Source: an uncultured Clostridium sp.
Lineage (GTDB): Bacteria > Bacillota > Clostridia > TANB77 > CAG-508
Assembly (NCBI GenBank): GCA_947648905.1
Contig: CANSPP010000003.1
Span: 110,684 to 174,683 of the forward strand
Direction: 5' to 3'
Length of the DNA: 64,000 nt
Positions 51,281-60,905 of this stretch are shown piece after piece (position 1 is the stretch's first letter; each line of letters starts with the position of its first letter). The notes beneath the pieces were generated by a model, which was not told the DNA's origin, did no database searches, and worked only from the letters and a program-made list of their open reading frames with translations. The translations under genes and the position numbers were made by a program.

Positions 51281-52957
51281 CTATTTCTCCAAAAAATAAT
51301 TTCCAATTACAAGAAAATCAAGACCAGACGAATAAAAATTTCCTACTGCATCTGTTGGATTTTCCACAATAGGTTTTCCGCGAAAATTCAACGAAGTATT
51401 AATGATAATTGGAATCCCCGTTATTTTTTCAAATTCATCTAAAATCCTGTATACAAATGGATTTATCTTTGGTGTCATTGTTTGAACACGAGAAGTACAA
51501 TCTACATGAGTAATCGCTGGAATTTTATCTTTTACTTCTGGTTTTACCATACAAGTAAAGAGCATATACTGATTTTTTTCTCCTATAAAGAACTCATCAA
51601 ATCGATTTTCTTTTACAATAGGAGCAATTGGTCTAAACATCTCTCTTCCCTTAATATGATTAATTCTTTCAAGCATATTATTCATGGCAGGATTTGCGAT
51701 TACACTTCGATTTCCTAGAGCACGAGGACCAGCTTCCATTCGTCCTCTAAAGATTCCTCCTACCTTTCCTTCGGCTATTTTTAATGCAATAATTTTAACT
51801 AGCTCTTCATCTGTCATGCGTCTATAATTTAATTTTGCAGCTTTTATTTCACTCTCAATAAAAGCATCTGAATATTCAGTTCCAAGATACATATTGTCAA
51901 AATGAATTTGCATTTTTCCTGTATATTTATACCAAGCAAGTGCAGCTGCTCCCATAGAAGTTCCAGCATCACTAGAAGCAGGTTGCACAAAGATTTCATC
52001 AAAAATTTTCGCATCATGAATTTTACCATTAAGTACACAATTTAAAGATACTCCTCCAGCCATACAGAGCTTCCTTATTCCTGTCTTTTTCTGATAATAT
52101 GTAAGCATATTTATAACAATTTCTTCAAGAATGCTTTGTAATGTTTTAGCAATATTCTTATGTTTTTGTGTGATTTCTTCTCCCTTTTTACGAGCTGGTC
52201 CTAAGAAAGCATCCAAACGAAACATATTTTTCTCATTTAATTTATAATTTCCTCTCTTGTCAAAGCTAATAATATTTTGAAATTCTTCTCTATACACATC
52301 TTCGCCATAGGAAGCCAGCCCCATCACTTTATATTCATCTTGGAATGTATTAAATCCAAGGTGTTGCGTTACTACGGAATAAAAAATCCCTAATGAATTT
52401 GGTATATTAAAAGATTTTATCTTTTTTAATCCTTGATTTGAACCAATATACAAAGAAGTACAACTTTTTTCACCGCAGCAATCAGCTACGAAAACAAGGC
52501 TCTCATCAAAATCTGAATAGCAATATGCTGAAGCAGCATGGGACAAATGATGATCAAAACATAGGATAGGAATCTTTTGCAATTCAAATGTATTCATTCT
52601 ATCTGTCATATATTGTAACATTTCATAATTACTACTCAAAATACGTTTAGTATGAAAAAGAGCTCTAAGAGCATAATAATCATCATAATATGACCAACGT
52701 TTAGAAAGCAATCCTTTAAGATGTTTCCACTTATCATACGAAAGAGCAAACATATCTACATCCTTTATCGTAATATCCAAATATTTTAGTGCTGCATATA
52801 TAGATTTATATGGAAATTGTACTGTAAATGGACTATAGCGTTTCCCTCCCTTAATACCACTAAATCTTTCTTCTTCTGCTGAAAAAACTAATTTTCCATC
52901 TTCTATAACTGATACTGATGTGTGTTCAAAGAAAAAATTAATACCAAAAATTATCAT
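51281..52957 (-). CDS. NodU/CmcH-type carbamoyltransferase
   Basis: 558 residues. N-terminal metal-binding Kae1-like domain with CFDHHLSHAASAYCYSDF (HHLSH at 136-140) and the typical MAGGVSLNCVLNGKI, VQPASSDAGTSMGAA; the C-terminal YrdC-like part carries RMEAGPRALGNRSVIANP and TSLNFRGKPIVENP. It transfers a carbamoyl group from carbamoyl phosphate to a hydroxyl of a sugar or secondary metabolite through carbamoyl-AMP. This is the key indicator that the operon makes a decorated small molecule or glycan. Overlaps the glycosyltransferase stop by four bases. Confidence 0.93.
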   Translation of the reverse strand: MIIFGINFFFEHTSVSVIEDGKLVFSAEEERFSGIKGGKRYSPFTVQFPYKSIYAALKYLDITIKDVDMFALSYDKWKHLKGLLSKRWSYYDDYYALRALFHTKRILSSNYEMLQYMTDRMNTFELQKIPILCFDHHLSHAASAYCYSDFDESLVFVADCCGEKSCTSLYIGSNQGLKKIKSFNIPNSLGIFYSVVTQHLGFNTFQDEYKVMGLASYGEDVYREEFQNIISFDKRGNYKLNEKNMFRLDAFLGPARKKGEEITQKHKNIAKTLQSILEEIVINMLTYYQKKTGIRKLCMAGGVSLNCVLNGKIHDAKIFDEIFVQPASSDAGTSMGAAALAWYKYTGKMQIHFDNMYLGTEYSDAFIESEIKAAKLNYRRMTDEELVKIIALKIAEGKVGGIFRGRMEAGPRALGNRSVIANPAMNNMLERINHIKGREMFRPIAPIVKENRFDEFFIGEKNQYMLFTCMVKPEVKDKIPAITHVDCTSRVQTMTPKINPFVYRILDEFEKITGIPIIINTSLNFRGKPIVENPTDAVGNFYSSGLDFLVIGNYFLEK

Positions 52958-54018
52958 ATTTCCTCCTTTATTTTATAAAGAATTTCGGATATCTTAGTTA
53001 CTCCGTTATTCTTGAAATACTCTGTTTCATTTACTATAAAATCATTCTTTAATTTATCTGACACATATTTTACAAACTCTTTTTTATGTTTTTCATCTTT
53101 AGAAAGTCTACTAATTTGGTCATATATGTATTTAACTGTTTCTTTCTCTGGTCTGTCTTTGAAATTTTCAAGAACTTCTGCACTCAAATTCTTATAGTTC
53201 CACTCTAATACCTTTACATTTTTACAAATCTTTTCAGCAATCACTATATTATAGAATTGACTTAAATTTTGAGGTGGAAGAATTATAGTTTTAATATTCA
53301 TACTGCATGTCTCGTATATCGTAGTTAATCCAGGAGAAGTAATAAAAAGCTCCGAACCAGATATAAGTTCTAAAAAATTCTCATGTGAATAAGTATCGCA
53401 TAAAATTTCTGGATATAATTTCTTTGTTAATTTTATAACGTTCTGTCCACCTGTTATATGAATATCACTATTAGGCAAAATAGAAAGTAATGTTTCCATT
53501 ATTATTTCAAAATATTCCTTTCCATCTCCAAAAGGAGAATGAAGCCCTCCAAAATTAATAACGATTCCACTTTTGATCTGTTTTGAGACTCCCTCTATAG
53601 TAATAGGATCTACCCATACAAGGTTTTTTGCTGGTTTTAGTTCTGGATTTATGGTATAGTTAGGGTATTTTTGCACACAATAGTAGTCTACATCATAAGG
53701 TATAACATCCGCATTTGTCCACATAAAAGGAAGACTATCCACATAAATCACTTTCATTCCAATGCTTTTTAGAAATATGGCCAAATCTGGGTCTAAAACA
53801 TCGATAGCATATTTGATAGCATATTTCTTTATAAAATCTCTAAGAACTTTTTTGTTTTTTGACCAACAAGTGTCTTTAAAAGGATTTTTCTTGTAAATAG
53901 ATAAATCAAGCTTATCTCCACATGCATACCATTCATATTGTTTATTATAATTTACAATTGAACAAAGTTTACCACTAGGCCCAAGTCCAAATCCAACTGC
54001 ACAAGCTAATATTTTCAT
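52954..54018 (-). CDS. GT-B-fold glycosyltransferase-like protein
   Basis: 354 residues. Two Rossmann-like halves; KILACAVGFGLGPSGKL at the N-terminus has the glycine pattern of UDP-glycosyltransferases, and the C-terminal half contains NFGGLHSPFG and SPGLTTIYETCSMNIKTIILPP, typical of the MurG/UGT nucleotide-sugar site. Likely attaches a sugar to the operon product before or after carbamoylation. Overlaps the carbamoyltransferase by four bases and lies 8 bases after the radical SAM gene. Confidence 0.78.
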   Translation of the reverse strand: MKILACAVGFGLGPSGKLCSIVNYNKQYEWYACGDKLDLSIYKKNPFKDTCWSKNKKVLRDFIKKYAIKYAIDVLDPDLAIFLKSIGMKVIYVDSLPFMWTNADVIPYDVDYYCVQKYPNYTINPELKPAKNLVWVDPITIEGVSKQIKSGIVINFGGLHSPFGDGKEYFEIIMETLLSILPNSDIHITGGQNVIKLTKKLYPEILCDTYSHENFLELISGSELFITSPGLTTIYETCSMNIKTIILPPQNLSQFYNIVIAEKICKNVKVLEWNYKNLSAEVLENFKDRPEKETVKYIYDQISRLSKDEKHKKEFVKYVSDKLKNDFIVNETEYFKNNGVTKISEILYKIKEEI

Positions 54019-54026
54019 AACAACTC

Positions 54027-54953
54027 CTAAAAATTAAAAATATTTTCATCAATTTTATTGGGGAAATCGGCACAATAGGCATTTAATGGTTCACAACCGT
54101 TACAAAATTCGCATCCATGTTCAAAATACCAGTTTTTTTCCTCTTCCCTGTTTCCAAAAGTTAGCCTCCTGTGAGGAACACAATTGCATGGATAAATATG
54201 ATCAATAAACGGATCATAAAAAGCAACAATATCAGTAAGATAACATTTATTTTTGGGTCTAATATAACTGTTTCCCTTCCAGAAATCTTCAACGATGCCT
54301 GCCCAATTTGCAGAATATCCCATCAATTCTATTTTGCAATTTTTTATTGCTTTTTGAAAATTAAGATATTCTTGTTTAAACTCTTCCAACGTCTTTGTTT
54401 CTCCCCATTTATGTGTATCTAATTTAATTGGAATAATAGACCATTGTTCTACATTACGTCTATCAAGCCATTTAGCTAGATTAGCAAGATCCGACAAATT
54501 TTTTTCACTGACTACAGTATTTACTCTAGTGTGTAGAGAAGGATAATCTTTGGCGATTCTTTCTAAAGTTTTGTCAATTCGGTTCCAAAGTCCTTTTATC
54601 CCTCTTAGTGAATCGTGTAATTTAGGTGTGCTACCATCCACACTAACAACAATTTGATCCAGACCATTTTTTACTAACTCATCAAGTTTAGCATCCAAAA
54701 TTAGGCCATTAGTTATAATTGATGTTTTTATTCCTTGTGAATGACATAATGCGATATACTTGGGTAATTCTTTGCAAAGGAGTGGCTCTCCACCTGTAAA
54801 TCTAATCATTTCAACATTTTTAATTTTCTTCAATACATTTTCAAACTGTTTATTTGTAATCTCAGTCTTAATATTTTTCCAAAAATCACACATAAAGCAT
54901 TGAGCATTGCAATATTGATTTGTTCGAAGATATAAAATTTTTATATTATCCAT
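54027..54953 (-). CDS. Radical SAM enzyme with C-terminal Cys cluster
   Basis: 308 residues. RTNQYCNAQCFMCDFW gives Cys15, Cys19, Cys22 of the CX3CX2C site; RFTGGEPLL and SVDGSTPKLHD follow. A C-terminal Cys group (YPCNCVPHRR, CEFCNGCEPLNAYC) would bind a further cluster, as in SPASM/Twitch proteins. Reaction unknown; carbohydrate or nucleoside rearrangement is plausible next to a carbamoyltransferase. One base gap to the upstream gene. Confidence 0.88.
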   Translation of the reverse strand: MDNIKILYLRTNQYCNAQCFMCDFWKNIKTEITNKQFENVLKKIKNVEMIRFTGGEPLLCKELPKYIALCHSQGIKTSIITNGLILDAKLDELVKNGLDQIVVSVDGSTPKLHDSLRGIKGLWNRIDKTLERIAKDYPSLHTRVNTVVSEKNLSDLANLAKWLDRRNVEQWSIIPIKLDTHKWGETKTLEEFKQEYLNFQKAIKNCKIELMGYSANWAGIVEDFWKGNSYIRPKNKCYLTDIVAFYDPFIDHIYPCNCVPHRRLTFGNREEEKNWYFEHGCEFCNGCEPLNAYCADFPNKIDENIFNF

Positions 54954-54954
54954 T

Positions 54955-55416
54955 CTATTTTCCTCCTCCCTCTATTATTTCTTTATAATATTCTAATGTC
55001 TCTCTAACATCTAACAAAGAAGATTTTTCTATATTCTCATAAAAAATCACTTTACCTGATGTAACTTTATGAATGTTTGCTACCAGAGATGTATATCTTT
55101 GATTCTTGTTTAATAGCAGTACAATTGGCTTGTTCATTGCACTCATCCAACCAAGTTCTACCGCAACCCCCATAGAATCGTCAGGAATAGCAATAACAAG
55201 GTCGGAGTTTTTTGCTTCATTCAAATCCATAGCACAAGAATAAAACGGAAGTGGCCTAGCACCATATTCTTCTCTCTTTAATGCTAAAAACACTTCTGAA
55301 GCATATTCAGTACACAAATTATATAAATTTTCCGTAAATTCACGAAAATCATTGTTTATAAAGCTAGTTCCCTTTATGAATTTAATAAAAGGGCACGCTA
55401 TAAATATCTTATTCAT
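54955..55416 (-). CDS. Nucleoside 2-deoxyribosyltransferase-like protein (copy 1)
   Basis: 153 residues. MNKIFIACPF, DLNEAKNSDLVIAIPDDSMGVAVELGWMSA with the catalytic-type Glu, and PIVLLLN fit the nucleoside 2-deoxyribosyltransferase superfamily, which also includes nucleotide N-glycosidases used in nucleoside antibiotic pathways. Start at MNKIFIAC (paralogue alignment); weak AAGGAA upstream. Tandem paralogue of the next gene, about half identical, so both arose by duplication and may act as a heteromer. Confidence 0.78.
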   Translation of the reverse strand: MNKIFIACPFIKFIKGTSFINNDFREFTENLYNLCTEYASEVFLALKREEYGARPLPFYSCAMDLNEAKNSDLVIAIPDDSMGVAVELGWMSAMNKPIVLLLNKNQRYTSLVANIHKVTSGKVIFYENIEKSSLLDVRETLEYYKEIIEGGGK

Positions 55417-55426
55417 ATAAATTACA

Positions 55427-55873
55427 CTATTCCTTACTTTTATCTTGAATTTTACTATCCACACAGGATAGTATATCTTTGCTTAATTTGCCATTATACC
55501 AAATAATTTCTGTATCTGTGATATCTTTTAATCCTGTAATCAAAGGCGTATACCTATCATTGCAATCAAGAAGAAGCAAAATATGTTTTTTCATATAGCT
55601 CGCCCAACCAAGCTCTACTGCAACTTCTTTAGAATCTTCAGGAATAGCAACAACTAAATCTGTTGTTTTCATTTCTTCAAAGTCTAGCATTGTATGAATA
55701 TCTGTCATTATTTTTTTATCATATTCTTCTCGTCGCAAAGTAATGAATACTTCTGAAGCATATTTTTGGCAGATTTGATACAATTCTTCAATAAAAGCTC
55801 TAAGATTGTCGCTAATAAACCTGTTTTCCTCTATATATTTTGATATAGGACATGCTATAAATATTTTGTTCAT
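55427..55873 (-). CDS. Nucleoside 2-deoxyribosyltransferase-like protein (copy 2)
   Basis: 148 residues. Same pattern as its neighbour: MNKIFIACPISKYI, DFEEMKTTDLVVAIPEDSKEVAVELGWASY, HILLLLD. AAAGGAG seven bases before ATG. A longer frame upstream lies within the oxidoreductase stop region and is not supported. Such enzymes cleave N-glycosidic bonds of nucleosides or nucleotides; a base or sugar phosphate for the pathway may be produced. Confidence 0.8.
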   Translation of the reverse strand: MNKIFIACPISKYIEENRFISDNLRAFIEELYQICQKYASEVFITLRREEYDKKIMTDIHTMLDFEEMKTTDLVVAIPEDSKEVAVELGWASYMKKHILLLLDCNDRYTPLITGLKDITDTEIIWYNGKLSKDILSCVDSKIQDKSKE

Positions 55874-55883
55874 AACTTCTCCT

Positions 55884-56834
55884 TTAATTTTTCCCATTTT
55901 TTGAAATAAAGTGTTCAAGAACCTTTTGAGCACAAAAACCATCTTCAAATGTAGCTATTTCTTTTATATCTTCACCAGACATTGCTTTTATCCATGTTTC
56001 ATCTTGCCTTAATATAGAATCCGTAAAATCAAAAAAGCCTTCTGTATTTTGAGTTTTATTAAAATTGTATTTATTTGTAACATTATTTTTTTCTATTATA
56101 TATGTTGTTTCCTGTCTGGAATCGTATCTAAATATACCATTTGTTCCAATAACTTCAATATTAAATTGAACATCATTCTCTTTTTCTATTCTTGAAGCTG
56201 TTAATTCAAAAGATATACCTTTTTCTGTTTTCCCAACTATATTCGAATCATAGTCCCAGTCTTCTATATATTTTCTTTTCACTTCGCAAGTAGACAGATT
56301 TATCTTCTGTTCACACAAATACATTACATAATCAATAAGATGTATTCCTAAATCAGACAAAACCCCATTATTTTCATTATGCCAATCCCTCCTAAATAGT
56401 CTTTTTATTGCTATTCGGATATGATATATTTTTCCTACTTGATTTTGCTTTTTTAAAATTTCTGTTATCTCAAAAAAACGATAATTAAAACCAATCATGC
56501 AAATTAAATTTTCTTTTTTGCACATAGCAAGCATTTCTTCCGCTTCTGTCATTTTTAAAGACATAGGCTTCTCGCACAAAATATGTTTCCCTTTTTGCAT
56601 TGCTTCCATTGCTAAATTGAAATGTGTAAACGTTGGTGTTGCTATAATAATAGCGTCTACTCTATTATATAGTTCTTCAAGTGTATCAACAGCTTGACAT
56701 TTATGTGATTTTGCAAATTCTTTGGCAGCTCTCACTGTAATATCATAAACATAATATGTAACATCCAAGTTGATCATCTCTATAGCTTTTGAATGCAATT
56801 GTCCTGCATATCCAACGCCTATAATTCCTATCTT
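55884..56834 (-). CDS. Gfo/Idh/MocA-family oxidoreductase (copy 2)
   Basis: 316 residues. MKIGIIGVGYAGQLHSKAIE is the nucleotide-binding start; IIATPTFTHFNLAMEAMQKGKHILCEKPMS carries the EKP motif. The C-terminal domain differs from copy 1, so the substrates probably differ. TAGGAG precedes the ATG. Second gene of the operon. Confidence 0.9.
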   Translation of the reverse strand, partial: KIGIIGVGYAGQLHSKAIEMINLDVTYYVYDITVRAAKEFAKSHKCQAVDTLEELYNRVDAIIIATPTFTHFNLAMEAMQKGKHILCEKPMSLKMTEAEEMLAMCKKENLICMIGFNYRFFEITEILKKQNQVGKIYHIRIAIKRLFRRDWHNENNGVLSDLGIHLIDYVMYLCEQKINLSTCEVKRKYIEDWDYDSNIVGKTEKGISFELTASRIEKENDVQFNIEVIGTNGIFRYDSRQETTYIIEKNNVTNKYNFNKTQNTEGFFDFTDSILRQDETWIKAMSGEDIKEIATFEDGFCAQKVLEHFISKNGKN

Positions 56835-56901
56835 CATATTTTCTCCTACCATTTTTGATTTATCTGCTATATAAGCCAATAAACATATCTTAACGTTTAT
56901 T

Positions 56902-57231
56902 TCACAATTTAGTACTTATTTTCATTAATTCAACCAAAGTTCCATTTGAAAGTATAAACCAGTTTTTTCCACGTGAATTTAATTTACAACCATTATCTAA
57001 AGCAATTTTGATAGTTCTTTCTATATCTTTTGTTTCTAATGCAATATGGTCTACATTTGTTCCGTTGTTCAAAGAACTAACTTCTTTTAACTGTATTCCC
57101 TCACGGAACCAAAGTTGTCTTGTTGGAACTTCCCCAGTTTCTCTTTCTATAGTCATCCCTAACTTTTCAAAAAGCTCCTTATATTGTTCAAAATTTATCG
57201 TTGCGATTGCAACATGATGAAGTTTGCACAC
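56902..57231 (-). CDS. VOC/glyoxalase-superfamily protein
   Basis: About 109 residues, two beta-alpha-beta-beta-beta units: CKLHHVAIATINFEQYKELFEKLGM and VDHIALETKDIERTIKIALDNG, ending in GTLVELM with the metal-ligand Glu. Metal-dependent epimerase, dioxygenase or binding protein. First gene after the promoter. GTG start chosen because TTAGGAGAGG lies eight bases upstream; an ATG seven codons earlier overlaps that site. Confidence 0.78.
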   Translation of the reverse strand: MCKLHHVAIATINFEQYKELFEKLGMTIERETGEVPTRQLWFREGIQLKEVSSLNNGTNVDHIALETKDIERTIKIALDNGCKLNSRGKNWFILSNGTLVELMKISTKL

Positions 57232-57382
57232 TCTTTCATCCTCTCCTAACATATCTAATTTTTATTCTTACGGTTTGTAAATAATCGATTTTCTAAACAT
57301 TTTTAAAATAGAACTTTATTATATGATTACCAAAATTTCTTTTTTGATTTAGTACAGTTCCGAAATCGCTTTATTACGCTAA

Positions 57383-57411
57383 ATTATACAACTTTCTCTT
57401 TTTTTTGTCAA
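57383..57411 (-). promoter_or_regulatory. Consensus promoter of biosynthetic/gatCAB operon
   Basis: Minus strand TTGACA, 17-bp spacer, TATAAT: perfect SigA consensus. Leader of about 145 nt without a recognised riboswitch. A GAAATC-GAT-GATTTC palindrome (57428-57442) lies 17 bp upstream of the -35 box. Confidence 0.85.
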
Positions 57412-57454
57412 GTTTCTATAAAAATAAGAAATCGATGATTTCGTAAACATAAAA

Positions 57455-57476
57455 AGAAGGTAATACATTACCTTCT
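57455..57476 (-). terminator. Intrinsic terminator of gene 57484-58260
   Basis: AGAAGGTAAT-AC-ATTACCTTCT with TTTTT on the minus strand. Confidence 0.9.
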
Positions 57477-57483
57477 CAATACG

Positions 57484-58260
57484 TTATTTAATTTCTACTA
57501 CCTCCAGCAATTCTATTGGGATATAGAATTCATATTTTGTTTCTATATCTATTTTTAGTATCGGGACTTCAATTCCAAAAAATGGCTTTTCATAGTACGT
57601 TTCTGTGACAATTTTTTTCATCATTGCCTTTTTTCTATCTTTTACATACTGAATTTTCACATCATTACTTGGTATTATCTCTGATATTGATTTAGTTTTA
57701 CCGTTTTCTTCTTCTATTTTATAATAGTATTGATAAGAATCTTCATCCTCCAAATGCTCATAATAGTTTTCTTCTCTTAAAGGCGTTATCAAGTTATAAT
57801 GCTCTTGTAAGACTATTTTTTCAATATAGATTGTATCTTGTGATAAGTCTTCTACTTTAATGTTCTCACCATAAACGATATTTGTAATCTCTGTTTCTAT
57901 ATGTTGTTCAGCTGGGTGCGCTACATTTACACTGTTATAAAGTGCCCCACTAACCCATGCTGTGAGACACCAAGCTAAAATAAGAAGAGAATATTCAGTT
58001 ACCCTATACTTATTATCAACTCCTATTCTCAGTATTATTACTATACCTGCTATTATAGTAATCCAATAATTAGTATACATTAACATTATTGCGGAAAGCA
58101 CCATAAGAAGCACTATAACAGCAAAACGAATATTTCCAACTTCATCGCCTTTATTGTCATTTTCTTCCTTTACTATTGCTAATATTTTTATTATAACATA
58201 GCACAAAAATACATAAATAAATGAAAAAAGTATTGCTGATAGAATAGCTTTTTCTATCAT
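57484..58260 (-). CDS. Membrane protein with extracytoplasmic C-terminal domain
   Basis: 258 residues: four to five N-terminal helices (about 5-26, 43-58, 62-78, 88-106) and a C-terminal soluble half (125-258) rich in charged residues and beta strands. AAGGAAGG before the ATG at MIEKAIL. No family recognised. Stand-alone, between the biosynthetic operon and rplL. Confidence 0.65.
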   Translation of the reverse strand: MIEKAILSAILFSFIYVFLCYVIIKILAIVKEENDNKGDEVGNIRFAVIVLLMVLSAIMLMYTNYWITIIAGIVIILRIGVDNKYRVTEYSLLILAWCLTAWVSGALYNSVNVAHPAEQHIETEITNIVYGENIKVEDLSQDTIYIEKIVLQEHYNLITPLREENYYEHLEDEDSYQYYYKIEEENGKTKSISEIIPSNDVKIQYVKDRKKAMMKKIVTETYYEKPFFGIEVPILKIDIETKYEFYIPIELLEVVEIK

Positions 58261-58456
58261 ATATGACCTTCCTTTCCAAATTCTTGGCACAGTATAAATC
58301 AAATGTCAAACTAGCCTACACTAGTTCTCAAAGGAATTATATAAAATAAGTTTTCAACTTATGCTTTTATATTTTACTATATTTTACATAATGTGTCAAG
58401 TATAGCAAATAAAAAAACCTAGATAATGTTTTATCTAGATTTTTTATCTCTGTGAA

Positions 58457-58825
58457 CTATTTTAATTCAACAACTGCTCCAACTTCAGCAAATTTAGCTT
58501 TTAAATCTTCAGCTTCGTCTTTGCTTACTCCTTCTTTAACTGTTTTAGGAGCTCCGTCAACTAATTCTTTAGCTTCTTTTAATCCTAATCCTGTAGCGTC
58601 TCTAACTACTTTGATAACTTTGATTTTTTGGTCACCAGCTGATGCTAATACAACATCAAATGATGATTTTTCTTCAGCTGCTGCTCCAGCTGCTCCAGCT
58701 GCTGCAGGTGCTGCTGCAGCTACTGCTGATACTCCATATTTTTCTTCAATTGCTTTTACTAAGTCATTTAATTCAACAACTGTTAAAGCGTCGATTTCTT
58801 CGATTAACTTTTCAATTTTTTCCAT
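58457..58825 (-). CDS. rplL: 50S ribosomal protein L7/L12
   Basis: 122 residues: [20 protein letters not shown], an Ala/Gly-rich hinge (residues 33-50), and the C-terminal domain [25 protein letters not shown]. Stalk protein that recruits translational GTPases. Last gene of the rplKAJL cluster. Confidence 0.97.
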   Translation of the reverse strand: MEKIEKLIEEIDALTVVELNDLVKAIEEKYGVSAVAAAAPAAAGAAGAAAEEKSSFDVVLASAGDQKIKVIKVVRDATGLGLKEAKELVDGAPKTVKEGVSKDEAEDLKAKFAEVGAVVELK

Positions 58826-58944
58826 TTTATAAATCCTCCTTAAATTTTATGGTCTATATTTTTAATTTAATTTCTTGACCTTTTAGTGATATAAGTTCAC
58901 TACTCTTATTTTTTAGCTTTTATAGAGTTGCTTTCTCTTTTTTA

Positions 58945-59538
58945 TTATTCAGCTTCTGTTGCTACTGCTTCTTCTGCCTTAGCTTCTTCAGCTACTGGTG
59001 CTGGTTCTTCTGCTGCAACTGTAACTGCAACTTTTTCTCCAGCTTCTTCTTTTTGTTTTTTAACTTCGTTTAATGCAACTGCAACTTTTGATATATTTGC
59101 AAGTAATGCACCAGCAAGCATAGATAGTAAAGCTTCTCTTGATGGTAATTTTGCAAGTGTAATGATTTCTTCTGCTGTCATTACTTTTCCATCTATAACT
59201 CCACCTTTAATTTTGTAGAATTCATTATCTTTACCAAATTTGTAGATTATTTTTGAAGCTTCTAGGTAGTCCTCATCGCTCATTATTACTGCTGTTGGTC
59301 CTACTAAAGTTTCTTCTAATCCTTCTACTCCTGCTTCTTGTAAAGCTCTTCTTGTAATGTTATTTTTAATAACGTTGCAAGTAGCATTTACTCCTCTTAA
59401 GTCTCTTCTTAATTGTGTATCATCAGTTACATTGATTCCTCTGTAATCTGTTAAAAGTACTAATTTAGCATTTTTTATTTTTTCTGCTAATTTTGTTACT
59501 TCTTCTTTCTTTTGATTTAGTATTTTCTCATTTGCCAT
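58945..59538 (-). CDS. rplJ: 50S ribosomal protein L10 with acidic tail
   Basis: 197 residues. Core LLTDYRGINVTDDTQLRRDLR and LVGPTAVIMSDED match L10. About 25-30 residues longer than usual at the C-terminus: after the L12-binding helix there is an Ala/Glu/Val-rich tail (VAAEEPAPVAEEAKAEE). Start has CTAGGAGGTG. Regulated through the L10 leader upstream. Confidence 0.95.
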   Translation of the reverse strand: MANEKILNQKKEEVTKLAEKIKNAKLVLLTDYRGINVTDDTQLRRDLRGVNATCNVIKNNITRRALQEAGVEGLEETLVGPTAVIMSDEDYLEASKIIYKFGKDNEFYKIKGGVIDGKVMTAEEIITLAKLPSREALLSMLAGALLANISKVAVALNEVKKQKEEAGEKVAVTVAAEEPAPVAEEAKAEEAVATEAE

Positions 59539-59571
59539 TTATTTTTCACCTCCTAGATTTGTTTATAAATA

Positions 59572-59690
59572 AAATAAATAACACTCTTTAGTATCCTACC
59601 CAAGGTTACTAATAGAGTGTTTATTCTCTTTTTTGTTACCTCGGTAGGACTTAAGTTTTTGCCTACTGTCTTTGGCTATATTTAATTTTC
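59572..59690 (-). promoter_or_regulatory. Ribosomal protein L10 leader
   Basis: Between rplA and rplJ. Minus strand contains CCTACCGAGGT (59638-59648) and the complementary ACCTTGGGTAGG (59595-59606) inside an ACACTCT/AGAGTGT hairpin (59581-59621), plus AGTAGGCAAAAACTTAAG before it. This is the typical L10(L12)4 binding leader used for autogenous control of rplJL. Confidence 0.85.
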
Positions 59691-59694
59691 TATA

Positions 59695-60378
59695 TTATTT
59701 TTGGTTAATAAATACGCTTGGTCCCATTGATGTTGTTATTGCAACACTTTTTACATATTGACCTTTTGCTGCTGCTGGTTTTGCTTTTATAATAGCATTC
59801 ATTATTACTTCGTAGTTTTCTAATAATTTTTCAGCTCCAAATGAAACTTTTCCAAATCCTAAGTGAATAATGTTGTTTTTGTCTAATCTGTATTCAACTT
59901 TACCAGATTTGATTTCGCTTATTGCTTTTGTTACGTCCATTGTAACTGTTCCTGATTTAGGGTTTGGCATTAATCCTTTTGGTCCTAATACTTTACCTAA
60001 TCTACCTACAACACCCATCATATCTGGTGTTGCAACTACTACATCATAATCAAACCATCCATCATTTTGGATTTTTGGTATTAATTCTTCTGCTCCTACA
60101 AAGTCTGCTCCTGCTTTTTCAGCTTCTTCAGCTTTTGGTCCTTTTGCAAATACTAAAACTTTTTGTGTTTTACCTGTACCATTTGGAAGTACTACTGTAC
60201 CTCTAACTTGTTGGTCAGCGTGTTTTGAATCAACACCTAGTTTTACGTGTAATTCAACTGTTTCGTCGAATTTTGGTTTTGGCATTTTTTCAATTATTTC
60301 TAAAGCTTCTTTTGCTTCATATTCTTTTGTCTTGTCAATTAATTTTACGCTTTCAGCATATCTTTTAGACATTTTCAT
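59695..60378 (-). CDS. rplA: 50S ribosomal protein L1
   Basis: 227 residues. [40 protein letters not shown] and [20 protein letters not shown] are L1 signatures. Binds 23S rRNA and forms the L1 stalk. GGGAGGT upstream. Follows rplK after 65 bases. Confidence 0.97.
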   Translation of the reverse strand: MKMSKRYAESVKLIDKTKEYEAKEALEIIEKMPKPKFDETVELHVKLGVDSKHADQQVRGTVVLPNGTGKTQKVLVFAKGPKAEEAEKAGADFVGAEELIPKIQNDGWFDYDVVVATPDMMGVVGRLGKVLGPKGLMPNPKSGTVTMDVTKAISEIKSGKVEYRLDKNNIIHLGFGKVSFGAEKLLENYEVIMNAIIKAKPAAAKGQYVKSVAITTSMGPSVFINQK

Positions 60379-60443
60379 TTTTTACCTCCCTTGGTTCTAA
60401 CGAGCTTTTGTATTGCTCTCCCATTTTTATTTTATATTTTTAA

Positions 60444-60872
60444 TTAGTCTACTACAACTACACCCATAGCTCTAGCAGTTCCTTCAACCATACTCATAGC
60501 TGTTTCTATTGAAGCAGCATTTAAGTCTGGCATTTTTTGTTCAGCAATTTCTTTAACTTGTGCTTTTGTTATGTTAGCAACTTTTTCTTTGTTTGGTTTT
60601 CCTGAACCTTTTTGAATTTTAATTGCTTTTTTGATTAATACTGCAACTGGTGGAACTTTTGTGATAAATTCGAAAGTTTTATCTTTATATACTGTTATAA
60701 CAACTGGTATAATCATTCCTGGTTGGTTTGCAGTTCTATCATTAAATTCTTTAACAAATTGCATAATGTTAACACCACTTGAACCTAATGCTGGACCTAC
60801 TGGTGGAGCTGGTGATGCTTTTCCTGCTTCTATTTGTAATTTAATAATATTTGAAATTTCTTTTTCTGCCAT
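60444..60872 (-). CDS. rplK: 50S ribosomal protein L11
   Basis: 142 residues. [35 protein letters not shown] and [18 protein letters not shown] are diagnostic. Part of the GTPase-associated centre and thiostrepton site. Good GGAGGTG ribosome binding site. Confidence 0.97.
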   Translation of the reverse strand: MAEKEISNIIKLQIEAGKASPAPPVGPALGSSGVNIMQFVKEFNDRTANQPGMIIPVVITVYKDKTFEFITKVPPVAVLIKKAIKIQKGSGKPNKEKVANITKAQVKEIAEQKMPDLNAASIETAMSMVEGTARAMGVVVVD

Positions 60873-60905
60873 TTTGGTGGCACCTCCCTTTTTGTTTTTA
60901 CTATA

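Noticed and set aside
57232-57382. Riboswitch or T-box in the 145-nt leader of the biosynthetic operon
   Set aside because: No T-box motif, specifier loop or known aptamer signature could be recognised.
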